Positions 1 through 6,700 are shown, numbered from the stretch's first letter. The stretch is DNA of 9,191 nt from Desulfovibrio sp. UBA6121 (GCA_002422505.1 DIVX01000178.1:262-9452); one strand, 5' to 3'. The notes: generated by a model not told the origin, from the letters alone. Numbers and translations: made by a program.

Positions 1-670
1 CCATCTTGGTGCCGTAGCCCACCAGCAGGAACACGAAGGCGGCCTTGAGCAGCACGGGGTCCAGGCTGGGGCCTGCGGCCATGAGCGCGCTGATGTGCAG
101 CGACACCTCGCCCCCGCCCGCCAGGGCCAGCATATAGGTGCCGAAAAGCGCCAGGGCGATGCCCACCGAGCAGAGCAGCAGGTACTTCCAGGTGGCCTCA
201 AGGGACCTGTGGTGGCGGTGGAAGTAGATGAGCGGAGCCGAGGCCAGGGTGGTGGCCTCCACGCCGACCCACAAAAGGCCCAGGTTGGCCGCCATGCACA
301 CAAAGCTCATGGCCGCCAAAAACAGCAGCAGGCACCCGGTGAAGCGCGCCTCCGGCGAGTTGGAGAACAGGCCGCCCTCCACCATGTCCGGCCTTTGGCC
401 GCGTGTTTCGCGGTCCAGGTAGCCTGCGGCGTAGAAGGCGGCGGCCAGGAACAGCACGCTGGTGATGAGCAGAAACAGCCGGCCCGGAGCGTCGAGCAAA
501 AGCGCGCCGTCGAACATCGGGCGCGAGCGCCCCACAAAGGTGGCCAGGGTGAGCAGCAGGTGCGCCACGGCGGCAACGATGAGCAGCGCGCGCCGGGGGG
601 CGTGGCTGGGCATGACGAAGGCGGCGGCTCCGGCCAGGGCGGGCACAAGGATGGTCAGCGCGTCGAGCAT
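1..670 (-). CDS. hyfF: Hydrogenase-4 subunit F-like antiporter subunit (HyfF), 3' part beyond window
   Basis: Partial gene: only the first 223 codons are present and the frame is open to base 1. It begins with ATG at 670-668, 6 bp after the hyfE stop. The ribosome binding site AAGGAG lies inside the last hyfE codons, 9 nt upstream. The protein is a polytopic membrane subunit of the ND5/NuoN/Mrp-type antiporter family, expected to translocate H+ or Na+ in a group 4 energy-converting hydrogenase or related complex. The HyfF signature is clear: WVGVEATTLASAPLIYFHR around residues 134-152 with the membrane glutamate E138, then SLEATWKYLLLCSVGIALAL at 156-175. GYGTKM at the very edge carries the expected lysine K222. 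Earlier hydrophobic stretches (about 4-20, 28-45, 64-83, 111-129) are likely transmembrane helices. Family assignment is strong. Whether the complex is a hydrogenase, a formate hydrogenlyase or a non-catalytic relative cannot be told from this part. Confidence 0.93.
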   Translation of the reverse strand, partial: MLDALTILVPALAGAAAFVMPSHAPRRALLIVAAVAHLLLTLATFVGRSRPMFDGALLLDAPGRLFLLITSVLFLAAAFYAAGYLDRETRGQRPDMVEGGLFSNSPEARFTGCLLLFLAAMSFVCMAANLGLLWVGVEATTLASAPLIYFHRHHRSLEATWKYLLLCSVGIALALFGTYMLALAGGGEVSLHISALMAAGPSLDPVLLKAAFVFLLVGYGTKM

Positions 671-676
671 TCGCCG

Positions 677-1315
677 CTACTCCTTGAGCGACGCCAGCCG
701 GTCGGCGTCGATGTGGTCGAATTCGTGGTTGATGCGGAAGATGGCGATGCCCATGACGAAGACCGCCACGAACACATCAAGCAGAATGCCCATTTCCACC
801 AGCAACTGGGCCTTTTTAAGGGCCACCGCGCCAAAGGCGAAGATGCCGTTTTCCAGCACCAGGTAGGCCACCACCTGGCTTACGGCCTTGCGCCGGGCCA
901 CGATGCCGAAAAGCCCCACCAGGATGGTGAAGAAGGCCACCGGGGTAAGCAGCTGCGGCATGCCGCCGGGCAGGGGCATGCGCCCGCCCAGCCACACGGA
1001 GACCGCCAAAGCCGCCACGCCGAAGAGCAGCGAGCTGGAATAGCTGACGTAGGGCTCCACCTCCGCGCGCACGTGGGCGCTTTCCAGGGAGCGGAACAAA
1101 AGCCAGGGGAAAACCCAGCCTTTGAGCAGGGCCGTGACGGCGGAGACCAGCACCGAGGACAGGCCCAGCTCGCCGTGGCCCAAAAGGGGCAGCAGCGCCA
1201 GGCCCACGCCCTGGAAGGCCACCATGCGTATGCCCAGGCCGATGCGGCTGGTGCCCAAGAACACCAGGTTCGTCAGCACCAGGCCGACCAGGATGAATTC
1301 CACCAGCGAGAGCAT
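677..1315 (-). CDS. hyfE: Hydrogenase-4 subunit E-like (HyfE) membrane protein
   Basis: A 212-residue polytopic membrane protein whose C-terminal half is NuoK-like. It contributes small-subunit helices to the ion path next to the antiporter subunits of group 4 hydrogenases. Recognisable features are LLKGW near residue 66, the basic loop ARRKAVSQVVAYLVLENGIF (140-159) with a membrane glutamate at E155, and LLVEMGILLDVFVAVFVMGI (171-190) with E174. About six hydrophobic segments are visible, and the C-terminal tail after residue 194 is soluble and acidic. ATG lies at 1315, 6 bp beyond the hyfC stop, with GAGG overlapping the end of hyfC as the likely ribosome binding site. Length is typical for HyfE. 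It sits in the order B-C-E-F; the hyfD found in Escherichia coli hyf is absent between C and E. Confidence 0.92.
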   Translation of the reverse strand: MLSLVEFILVGLVLTNLVFLGTSRIGLGIRMVAFQGVGLALLPLLGHGELGLSSVLVSAVTALLKGWVFPWLLFRSLESAHVRAEVEPYVSYSSSLLFGVAALAVSVWLGGRMPLPGGMPQLLTPVAFFTILVGLFGIVARRKAVSQVVAYLVLENGIFAFGAVALKKAQLLVEMGILLDVFVAVFVMGIAIFRINHEFDHIDADRLASLKE

Positions 1316-1321
1316 GTTCCG

Positions 1322-2254
1322 CTACCTCAACAACAGGATGAGGGCCAGACCGGAAAGGGCCGTGGCGCCGACGAGCAGACGCGGCACCATGAGCAGCCGC
1401 AGCCGGGCCATGCTCGATTCCACAACGCCCATGATGAGCGCCAGGGCGAAAATTCCCGCCACGCCCACGGCGGCGGCTTCCAGCGCGCCCGTGCGCACCG
1501 GGGCCAGCACCGCGCACAGCACCGCGCACAGGGTCCACATCTTGACGCCCTGGCCGTACAGAATGAAGGCGAAGTCCGGGCCGGAGTGGTCGAGCACCAT
1601 CACCTCGTGGATCATGGTCAGCTCCAGGTGGGTGTTGGGGTCGTCCACGGGAATGCGGCAGGTCTCGGCCAGCAGCACAAGAAACAGCGCCGTGGCGGTA
1701 AGCGCCAGCACCGGGCCGTTGGCCTCCCAGCAGGCCCAGTCGATGTGGCCAAGAATTTCCGCCAGGGAGTAGGTGCCCGTGGCCTGGGCCAGGGCGGCCA
1801 GGCCCAGAATCTGCGCCAGCTCCGCAGGCACGGCGAACTGCATTTCGCGGCTGGCGCCCATGCCCTCGAAGCTGGAGCCCGTGTCCAGCGCGGCGGCAGC
1901 GGTGGCGAAGCGCGCCAAAGAAAGCAGCCCGGCGAAGAGGAAAATGTCGCCCTCGAAGGAGAACAGCCCCGGCTGCCCGCCCAGGGGGGCCAGGCAGAGG
2001 GCCGCCAGGGAGCAGGCCAGGCCCAGCGTGGGCCCCAGGGGAAACACCCAGGTGGTGGTGCGGCTTATCACCGCGCCCTTTTTCAAAAGCCGCGCCAGGT
2101 CGTAATAGGTTTGCAGCAAGGGCTGGCCCGTGCGTCCGGCGAACTTGGCCTTTACGCGGTTGATGATGCCGAAGAGCAGCGGGCAGAGCGCAAGCCCGGC
2201 CAGGATGCGCGGCAGGGCGTCGAAGTGCAGGGCGTTCTGGGCAAGGGCGAACAT
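1322..2254 (-). CDS. hyfC: Hydrogenase-4 subunit C-like (HyfC/NuoH family) membrane protein
   Basis: A 310-residue NuoH/HycD-type subunit that anchors the hydrophilic catalytic arm to the membrane and couples electron transfer to ion translocation. The sequence shows GRTGQP at residues 40-45 followed by YYDLARLLKKG (50-60), the classic first-loop motif. It also has the acidic signature ETCRIPVDDPNTHLELT (197-213) followed by MIHE (214-217), which corresponds to the region contacting the large subunit in NuoH homologues. About eight hydrophobic segments are present, the usual count. The ATG overlaps the hyfB stop by one base (TGATG), so translation is likely coupled. No strong ribosome binding site is seen, only a G-run about 8 nt upstream, in keeping with re-initiation. 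Confidence 0.94.
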   Translation of the reverse strand: MFALAQNALHFDALPRILAGLALCPLLFGIINRVKAKFAGRTGQPLLQTYYDLARLLKKGAVISRTTTWVFPLGPTLGLACSLAALCLAPLGGQPGLFSFEGDIFLFAGLLSLARFATAAAALDTGSSFEGMGASREMQFAVPAELAQILGLAALAQATGTYSLAEILGHIDWACWEANGPVLALTATALFLVLLAETCRIPVDDPNTHLELTMIHEVMVLDHSGPDFAFILYGQGVKMWTLCAVLCAVLAPVRTGALEAAAVGVAGIFALALIMGVVESSMARLRLLMVPRLLVGATALSGLALILLLR

Positions 2255-4263
2255 CAGCGCAGCCCCCAGGCCAGCAGGGCCACCAGCGTGGCGGCGATGT
2301 ACAGCACGTAGACGTGCACCTGCCCCTGCTGCAGCCGGTGCAGGGCCTCAAGGCGCGCGTCCAGCGCGTTGAACAGGGCGAAGAACGCGGTCAGGATGCG
2401 GTCCTGGGCCTCCGCAAAGTAGCCCGCCCGCGCCGGGAACAGGCCCCAGGGCCGGGTGGCCCGGCCAGTGCTGCCGGTCAGCGCGTGGAACATCAGCGCC
2501 AGGGGCTGGGCGAAGGACGAATAGGTGTACTGGATGCGCGCCGTGGGGGCGATGTAGCCGCAGTCCCAGGTGGGGCCGGTGCGTACGTCGCGCCCGCGCA
2601 GCAGCGCCCGGCGCAGCCAGAAAAGCCCGCCCAGAAGCGCCAGCAACAGGCCGAAGATGACCGAGGCCACGCCGAGCCCCTGCACCAGGGGTGCGCCCAG
2701 GGCCGAGGCCTGGGGCAGGGTGGGGGCCAGCACGCTTAAGACGGTGTGCAGCAGCAGGGGCGCGCCCAGGCCCAGCAGCAGGCCTAGCCCCGCCAGGGCC
2801 AGCATGGGCCAACGCATCAGCGCCGGGGCTTCGTGGGCGGTCTTGGCGGTCTGGCTGCGGGGTTCGCCCAGGAACACCGCGCCAAAGGCCCCCACAAACA
2901 CCGCCGCGGCCATGCCCGCGCACAAAACCAGCACGGCCAGGGCCGCAAGGCTGGGGATGTCCAGGCTGGCCGTGGGCAAAAGCAGGCCCTTTACCGCGCA
3001 CAGGCCCAGCACCAGCTCCGAGGCGAAGCCGCCCAGCGGCGGCAGCCCGCAAATGCCCAGGGAGGCCACGGCGAAGGCCGCGCCGGTGGCGGGCATGCGT
3101 TTGAGCGCCCCGCCCAGTTGGTCCATGCGGCGCTCCCCGGTGCCGTGCAGCACGCTGCCCGCGCAGAAAAAGAGCAAAGACTTGAACACCCCGTGGTTCA
3201 CCATGTGGATGAGGGCCGCGCTGAAGCCCAGGGTCGCCACCAGGGGCGCGTTGCAGGCGCGGCCAAGGGCGCCCAGGCCCAGGCCCAGCAGCATCAGCCC
3301 GGCGTTTTCCATGCTGGACCATGCCAGCAGGCGCTTGAGCTCCGACTGGCCCAGGGCTCCGGCCACGCCGAGCACGGCAGTTGCGCCGCCCAGGGCGATG
3401 AGCGTCCAGCCCCACCAGGGCTCTGGCTGCAGGGCCAGCAGCACCCGCAAAATGCCGTACACGCCGGTCTTGATCATGACGCCGGAAAGCACGGCGGACA
3501 CGTGGCTGGGCGCTGCGGGGTGGGCCTCCGGCAGCCATACGCCAAGGGGGGCCAGGCCCGCCTTGGAGCCAAAGCCCACCAGGGCCAGCAGAAAGATCAG
3601 CCCGGCGGGAACGGCGGCCAGGCCCAGGCCGGGCGCGGACGCCAGGCTGGCCAGGGAGTCCTCCAGCAGCGGGGCGGCGGCGGGCAAGGCCTGCGTGGGC
3701 GGCCAGGTTGCGCCCGGCACTAGGCACAGCACCAGCAGGAAAGCCGCGCCCAGGTGCGAGGCGATGAGATAGATACGCCCGGCACGGCGCACGGAGCCGT
3801 CGCCGTCCTCCATGCAGACCAGGAAGTAAGACGACAGGGCCATGCCTTCCCAGAAAAGCAGCAGCAGAAGCGGATCACGCGCGGAGAACACCCCGGTGAT
3901 GCAGGCCGCCAGGATGTTGTAGAAGAACCAGGGCGGACCGGCGCGCTTGCGGCCCTCCATGTGCGCCAGGTAGCCCCGGCCATACAGCGCGCCCAGGCCG
4001 ATGAGCAGCAGGGCGGGCGTCAGGAAAAGCGCGGAGATGCCGTCCAGGGCTAGGTGGCCCAGGCCCCAGGGCGGCGGCCAGGCCAGGGCCAGCTGCCAGT
4101 CCTGCGGGGTGATGAGCGCCTGCACGGCGGGCGCGAGGCCCAGCAGGCAGCCCAGCACCGCCAGGCCGGAGCCCAGGGCGTTGGCAATGCGGAAGGAGCG
4201 CGGCAAAAGCGCTGCCAACGCGCCCAGCAGAAAGGTCAGCAAGCAGGCGGCAAAGAGCGTCAC
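2254..4263 (-). CDS. hyfB: Hydrogenase-4 subunit B-like antiporter subunit (HyfB)
   Basis: A 669-residue polytopic protein of the ND5/NuoL/Mrp antiporter superfamily, the large ion-pumping subunit of a group 4 hydrogenase-type complex. Key ion-path residues are present: E139 in LLLFWEGMALSSYF, K234 in GFGSKAGLAPLGVWLPEAHP, K265 in SGVMIKTGVYG, H353 and H357 in LIHMVNHGVFKSLLFFCAGS, and E416 in GLPPLGGFASE. The C-terminal WDCGY at 566-570 followed by RIQYTYSSFAQPL is characteristic of HyfB rather than NuoL. A final hydrophobic helix lies at about 649-667. The start is GTG, overlapping the regulator stop by 4 bp (GTGA). It is supported by GGGAGGAA ending 6 nt upstream. Length and motifs are complete, with no sign of decay. 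Confidence 0.94.
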   Translation of the reverse strand: MTLFAACLLTFLLGALAALLPRSFRIANALGSGLAVLGCLLGLAPAVQALITPQDWQLALAWPPPWGLGHLALDGISALFLTPALLLIGLGALYGRGYLAHMEGRKRAGPPWFFYNILAACITGVFSARDPLLLLLFWEGMALSSYFLVCMEDGDGSVRRAGRIYLIASHLGAAFLLVLCLVPGATWPPTQALPAAAPLLEDSLASLASAPGLGLAAVPAGLIFLLALVGFGSKAGLAPLGVWLPEAHPAAPSHVSAVLSGVMIKTGVYGILRVLLALQPEPWWGWTLIALGGATAVLGVAGALGQSELKRLLAWSSMENAGLMLLGLGLGALGRACNAPLVATLGFSAALIHMVNHGVFKSLLFFCAGSVLHGTGERRMDQLGGALKRMPATGAAFAVASLGICGLPPLGGFASELVLGLCAVKGLLLPTASLDIPSLAALAVLVLCAGMAAAVFVGAFGAVFLGEPRSQTAKTAHEAPALMRWPMLALAGLGLLLGLGAPLLLHTVLSVLAPTLPQASALGAPLVQGLGVASVIFGLLLALLGGLFWLRRALLRGRDVRTGPTWDCGYIAPTARIQYTYSSFAQPLALMFHALTGSTGRATRPWGLFPARAGYFAEAQDRILTAFFALFNALDARLEALHRLQQGQVHVYVLYIAATLVALLAWGLR

Positions 4264-4979
4264 GGGCGCTTCCTCCCGCGTTTTGCGCCCTGGTGCAAAT
4301 GCTCTGCCGCGGCTGCCGCGGCCTGGATTGCAGTCTCCGGCGCGCGTGACAGCACCGCCTGGCGGAAGTCCGCATCGCGCAGGGCGGCGGCCAAAAGGGC
4401 CAGCAGGGTCAAGTGCGCGCGCACCGTGGGCGAGGCCAGCATGAACAGGGCCTCTACGGGCTCCTTGTCCGGCGTGGGCACGGCGGAAAGCGGCAGGGGC
4501 GTTTTGGGGTAGACGAGCAGGATGCGCGGCTGCTCGCCCAGGATGAGCGGGGCGCGCACATGCGGCACCAGCACGCCGCCGCCCACGGCGGTGACGCCGG
4601 TGGCCTCCCGCGCCAGCAGCATGGCCAGCACCAGCTCGCGTTCGGCCTCACGCGCATTGGGCAGCAGGCGCTCCACGGCGAAGCAGAGCACCTCCGGCAG
4701 GGTGGCGCCGGGCGCGCCGGAAACAACGCCGCCCGCGCGCAGGGCTCCGGCCAGGGCCGAGACCGCGCCGCAGTCGCTGTCCTGCTCCGGCTCCAGCTCG
4801 CAGCTGAGGGCCGTGGAGCCTATGCCGTGGTGGATGGCCCACTCCATGAGCTCCGCGCGGTTGAAATGGTACAGCCCGCCCAGACGCACCGTGGGCAGCC
4901 CCGCGTGCGCAATCCAGCGCAACACGGTTTTCTCGGTGCAGTTGAGGGAGGCCGCAGCCTCGCGCAGGGTGAGCCTCAT
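4260..4979 (-). CDS. HTH (excisionase/MerR-like) - PTS EIIA(Ntr)-like fusion regulator
   Basis: A 239-residue two-domain protein. Residues 3-49 match the excisionase-type winged helix (LTLREAAASLNCTEKTVLRW, then GGLYHFNRAELMEW), a DNA-binding fold. Residues about 90-228 match PTS EIIA of the fructose/Ntr type: LAREATGVTAVGGGVLVPH aligns with the PtsN active-site segment (EK.GSTGIGNGIAIPH), putting the phosphorylatable histidine at H140. It is followed by the family's PVEALFML and AHLTLLALLAAALRD segments. I infer a transcription factor whose activity follows the phosphorylation state of the PTS (EI/HPr), thus the PEP:pyruvate balance. It is the first gene of the hyf-type operon and overlaps hyfB by 4 bp. 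AAGGA sits 9 nt before the ATG and supports the start. Alternatively the EIIA part might act by binding the membrane complex. No other PTS gene is in the window. Domains are confident; the role is inference. Confidence 0.88.
   Translation of the reverse strand: MRLTLREAAASLNCTEKTVLRWIAHAGLPTVRLGGLYHFNRAELMEWAIHHGIGSTALSCELEPEQDSDCGAVSALAGALRAGGVVSGAPGATLPEVLCFAVERLLPNAREAERELVLAMLLAREATGVTAVGGGVLVPHVRAPLILGEQPRILLVYPKTPLPLSAVPTPDKEPVEALFMLASPTVRAHLTLLALLAAALRDADFRQAVLSRAPETAIQAAAAAAEHLHQGAKRGRKRP
4270..4277 (-). promoter_or_regulatory. Ribosome binding site deciding the GTG start of hyfB
   Basis: GGGAGGAA on the minus strand ends 6 nt before the GTG at 4263. It lies inside the last codons of the upstream regulator gene. 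The strong match supports the non-ATG start and suggests hyfB can be initiated efficiently even though it overlaps the regulator stop. Confidence 0.8.
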
Positions 4980-5028
4980 GTCGGTGCGTCCTTACGGGCC
5001 TGGGCCTCGCCCTTGGGGGTGGGGCTCA

Positions 5029-5098
5029 TGGTTGATTTTAGTGAAACGGACCCACCCAAAGCCATTGCCTGCTTTTTGTCAACCAGGAATATGTCCGT
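5029..5098 (-). repeat. Interleaved inverted repeats upstream of the regulator/hyf operon
   Basis: In the 118-bp gap between the TPR gene and the HTH-EIIA gene, two perfect inverted pairs occur in A-B-A'-B' order when read on the minus strand. ACGGAC (5098-5093) pairs with GTCCGT (5051-5046), and TGGTTGA (5085-5079) pairs with TCAACCA (5035-5029). Both can be drawn together as an H-type pseudoknot in the leader RNA, or used as alternative hairpins. The gap is otherwise unremarkable. A lone TTGACA at 5082-5077 has no matching -10 at normal spacing. Arms this short can arise by chance in 100 bp. Confidence 0.35.
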
Positions 5099-6177
5099 CA
5101 GGGCTCCAGGCAGTAGTCCATGGCCTGGGCGTCGCGCAATCTGCGGCACAGGCCCAGGGCGCAGGCCTTGGCGTAGTCGGCGCACATGCCGGGCACATCG
5201 CCCTTTTGCGAGCGCGAAACGCCCCGGTTGGCCAGGGCCGAGGCCTGCCTGGGGTCCAGGGCCAGGGCCTGGGTGAAGTCGGCTATGGCTTCCTCGAAGC
5301 GGCCCTGTTCGTCGCGGGCCACCCCCCGGTTGATCCAGGCCAGGGGCAGTGCGGGGCTGAGGGCGATGGCGCGGGAATAGCTGGCCTCGGCCTCCTGCGG
5401 CCGCTCCAGCATGAAGTAGGCGTCGCCTTGGGCCAGCAGGGCGTCGATGTCGTTGGGCTCCAGCACCAGGGCGGCCTCGAAGTCCTCCAGGGCGCGCTCG
5501 CCGTGGCCCAGGGCGGAAAAGGCTCTGCCGCGCTCCACAAAGGCCCGTGCCAGGCGCGGGGTGCGCAAAATCTGCCGGTTGCACTGGGCTACGGCCTCGT
5601 CCAGGCGGCCTAGCTGGCGCAGGGCCTGCACGGCCAGCAGCCACGCGCCGGGGGCGTCGTCCGCCTGTGGCGCGGTCAAAAGCGGCTGCAGCAGGTCCAG
5701 GGCGGCCTGGGGATTTTGGCCGGGCCCTTCGTCCAGCAGGGCGGACGCGCGTTCCAGGAGGTTGGCGGCGGGGCTTGCGGTGGCTGGGGCTGCGGCGCTG
5801 GCGGGCGTTGCGGGCAGGGGTGCTGCGCTGTGCACGGCGGGGCGCGCGCAGGCGGCGCAGCACAGCAGGGCCAGGCAGGCCAGCAGGCCCAGCGGAGTCA
5901 GTCGGGGCAGCCGGTCGAGCCGAAGAAGCCGGTCGAATCGAAGCCGCTGGTTGAGCAAAAGCAGCAGGGCCAGCCGGTTGAGCTGGTCGAGTCGGCCCAG
6001 CAGCGCCAACGGGGCGCACGGGGGCGGGGCGCACGGGGACGGGACGCAGCAGTACGGCGGCGCGGAAAGGTTTGCCGCATTGGCGTGCGGTTGCGGCATG
6101 GAAGCTCTTGCAGGCCTTGCGCCGGGCGGCCGGGGCCGGGCCGGGGGCGCTACGGGGAAGGCGGCGCGTGCGGGCAT
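5098..6177 (-). CDS. Membrane-anchored TPR-repeat protein, possible lipoprotein
   Basis: A 359-residue protein. Residues 176-345 form about five TPR units (for example AWLLAVQALRQLGRLDEAVA, then AFVERGRAFSALGHGERALE, then AWINRGVARDEQGRFEEAIA), a scaffold for protein-protein contacts. The C-terminal tail has four cysteines (C332, C339, C344, C356) in a GMCADYAKACALGLC...YC pattern seen in other TPR proteins. A hydrophobic stretch at 94-108 ends in LLCCAAC, a lipobox-like site with C110, so the TPR part is probably outside the cytoplasm. The start is uncertain. ATG 6177 has an excellent GGGAGGA 7 nt upstream, but it puts about 90 residues before the hydrophobic segment, too long for a normal lipoprotein signal. 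ATG 6099 or a TTG near 5955 would give shorter signals but lack good ribosome binding sites. Function is unknown. It is codirectional with the hyf operon, 118 bp upstream, but not clearly part of it. Confidence 0.8.
   Translation of the reverse strand: MPARAAFPVAPPARPRPPGARPARASMPQPHANAANLSAPPYCCVPSPCAPPPCAPLALLGRLDQLNRLALLLLLNQRLRFDRLLRLDRLPRLTPLGLLACLALLCCAACARPAVHSAAPLPATPASAAAPATASPAANLLERASALLDEGPGQNPQAALDLLQPLLTAPQADDAPGAWLLAVQALRQLGRLDEAVAQCNRQILRTPRLARAFVERGRAFSALGHGERALEDFEAALVLEPNDIDALLAQGDAYFMLERPQEAEASYSRAIALSPALPLAWINRGVARDEQGRFEEAIADFTQALALDPRQASALANRGVSRSQKGDVPGMCADYAKACALGLCRRLRDAQAMDYCLEP
5909..5991. repeat. Degenerate ~18-bp repeats in the TPR gene's N-terminal coding part
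   Basis: On the plus strand AGCCGGTCGAGCCGAAG (5909-5925) recurs as AGCCGGTCGAATCGAAG (5927-5943), 18 bp apart with two changes. Looser copies begin near 5942 and 5972. On the minus (coding) strand these encode leucine/arginine/aspartate runs such as LRFDRLLRLDRLPRL just before the hydrophobic anchor. The repeat explains the unusual amphipathic stretch between residues 60 and 95 of the TPR protein. Confidence 0.6.
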
Positions 6178-6184
6178 GGGGTCG

Positions 6185-6191
6185 TCCTCCC
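6185..6191 (-). promoter_or_regulatory. Strong ribosome binding site for ATG 6177 of the TPR protein
   Basis: GGGAGGA on the minus strand lies 7 nt before the ATG at 6177. It is the best-supported start of the TPR gene even though it implies a long N-terminus. It abuts the 14-bp tandem repeat array. Confidence 0.65.
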
Positions 6192-6274
6192 TATCACAGT
6201 GGGCCTATCACAGTGGGCCTATGGCAGTAGGCCTGTTGCGCCGGGCCTCTGCCCGCAGGCCTGTTGCGCCGGGC
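6191..6274. repeat. Six degenerate 14-bp tandem repeats
   Basis: Six head-to-tail 14-bp units, plus strand: CTATCACAGTGGGC twice identically (6191-6204, 6205-6218), CTATGGCAGTAGGC (6219-6232), CTGTTGCGCCGGGC (6233-6246), CTCTGCCCGCAGGC (6247-6260), CTGTTGCGCCGGGC (6261-6274). The shared frame is CT-T--C----GGC. The array lies between the divergent TPR gene and the small membrane protein gene and touches the TPR ribosome binding site. Fourteen is not a multiple of three, arguing against a repeated peptide. The first two units give directly repeated TGTGAT on the minus strand. Possible roles are direct-repeat regulator sites or slippage-prone promoter spacing. The rest of the gap up to 6370 shows no further clear element. 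Confidence 0.85.
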
Positions 6275-6370
6275 CAGGGCGCATGGCGGGCATGGGCGCG
6301 GCCAAGGGGCTTGACTGCGGGGGGCAAAACGCGTCATGCACGGCTGTCCGTCACGCTAGCGAGGTTTGCA

Positions 6371-6700
6371 GTGTCCCGCAATACAATACTCACGGCCCTT
6401 GTGTTCGCCCTCACCTATGTGGGCAGTTTCTACTTCCGCATTTATGTGGTCGATACCCCGGTGAGCGGGTCGGGCGGGAGCGTGCTGCTCATGGGCCTGC
6501 GCCAGGCCGTGCTTTGGGGGCAGCTTTCCGGCGCGTGGGGGCTTGGCAGCCTTGGGGCCGGGCTTTTGGCGCTGTTTGTGGGCGGGCGCGGGCCGGTGCT
6601 GTTGTGGAGCTTCTTCACGGCCATGGCGTTGTGCAACTACAACGTCGATCTCGGAGCCATCGGCTTTGTGCTGGGCTTTTTGCGGATAGTGCGCTTTTAG
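6371..6700 (+). CDS. Small hydrophobic membrane protein of unknown function
   Basis: A 109-residue protein I do not recognise. Start GTG at 6371 is chosen because GAGG lies 6 nt upstream and the hydrophobic N-terminus begins right there. The frame is open further upstream, but that part is composition-biased and overlaps the repeats. Hydrophobic segments lie at about 5-24, 36-50, 54-72 and 76-104, suggesting three or four membrane helices with short loops. There is one cysteine (C88), followed by NYNVDLG (89-95). The C-terminus IVRF is positively charged, in keeping with a cytoplasmic end. It is divergent from the TPR gene and converges on the receiver-TPR gene with only 25 bp between stops. 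No clear intrinsic terminator is visible in that gap. Confidence 0.68.
   Translation: MSRNTILTALVFALTYVGSFYFRIYVVDTPVSGSGGSVLLMGLRQAVLWGQLSGAWGLGSLGAGLLALFVGGRGPVLLWSFFTAMALCNYNVDLGAIGFVLGFLRIVRF

Noticed and set aside
95..2311. Very long plus-strand open frame (738 codons) antisense to hyfB, hyfC, hyfE and hyfF
   Set aside because: The product is a Gln/His/Gly/Arg-rich low-complexity string with no domain. The minus strand encodes four clear Hyf proteins, so this is a shadow of high-GC codon use.
816..2351. Minus-strand 511-codon frame overlapping hyfC and hyfE
   Set aside because: It is out of frame with genes showing strong family motifs, and its product is Gly/Ala/Arg/Pro-rich without structure.
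4976..5065. Short minus-strand leader peptide (17 or 29 residues, starting at 5028 or 5064) ending in a 4-bp ATGA overlap with the regulator
   Set aside because: Overlap geometry is attractive, but neither ATG has a usable ribosome binding site and the peptide has no attenuator-like codon run.
5077..5082. TTGACA on the minus strand as a -35 box for the hyf operon
   Set aside because: No acceptable -10 lies 15-19 bp downstream (TTGGGT at 17 bp).
6191..6218. CRP/FNR-type operator from TGTGA half-sites
   Set aside because: The half-sites are direct, not inverted, repeats at 14-bp spacing.
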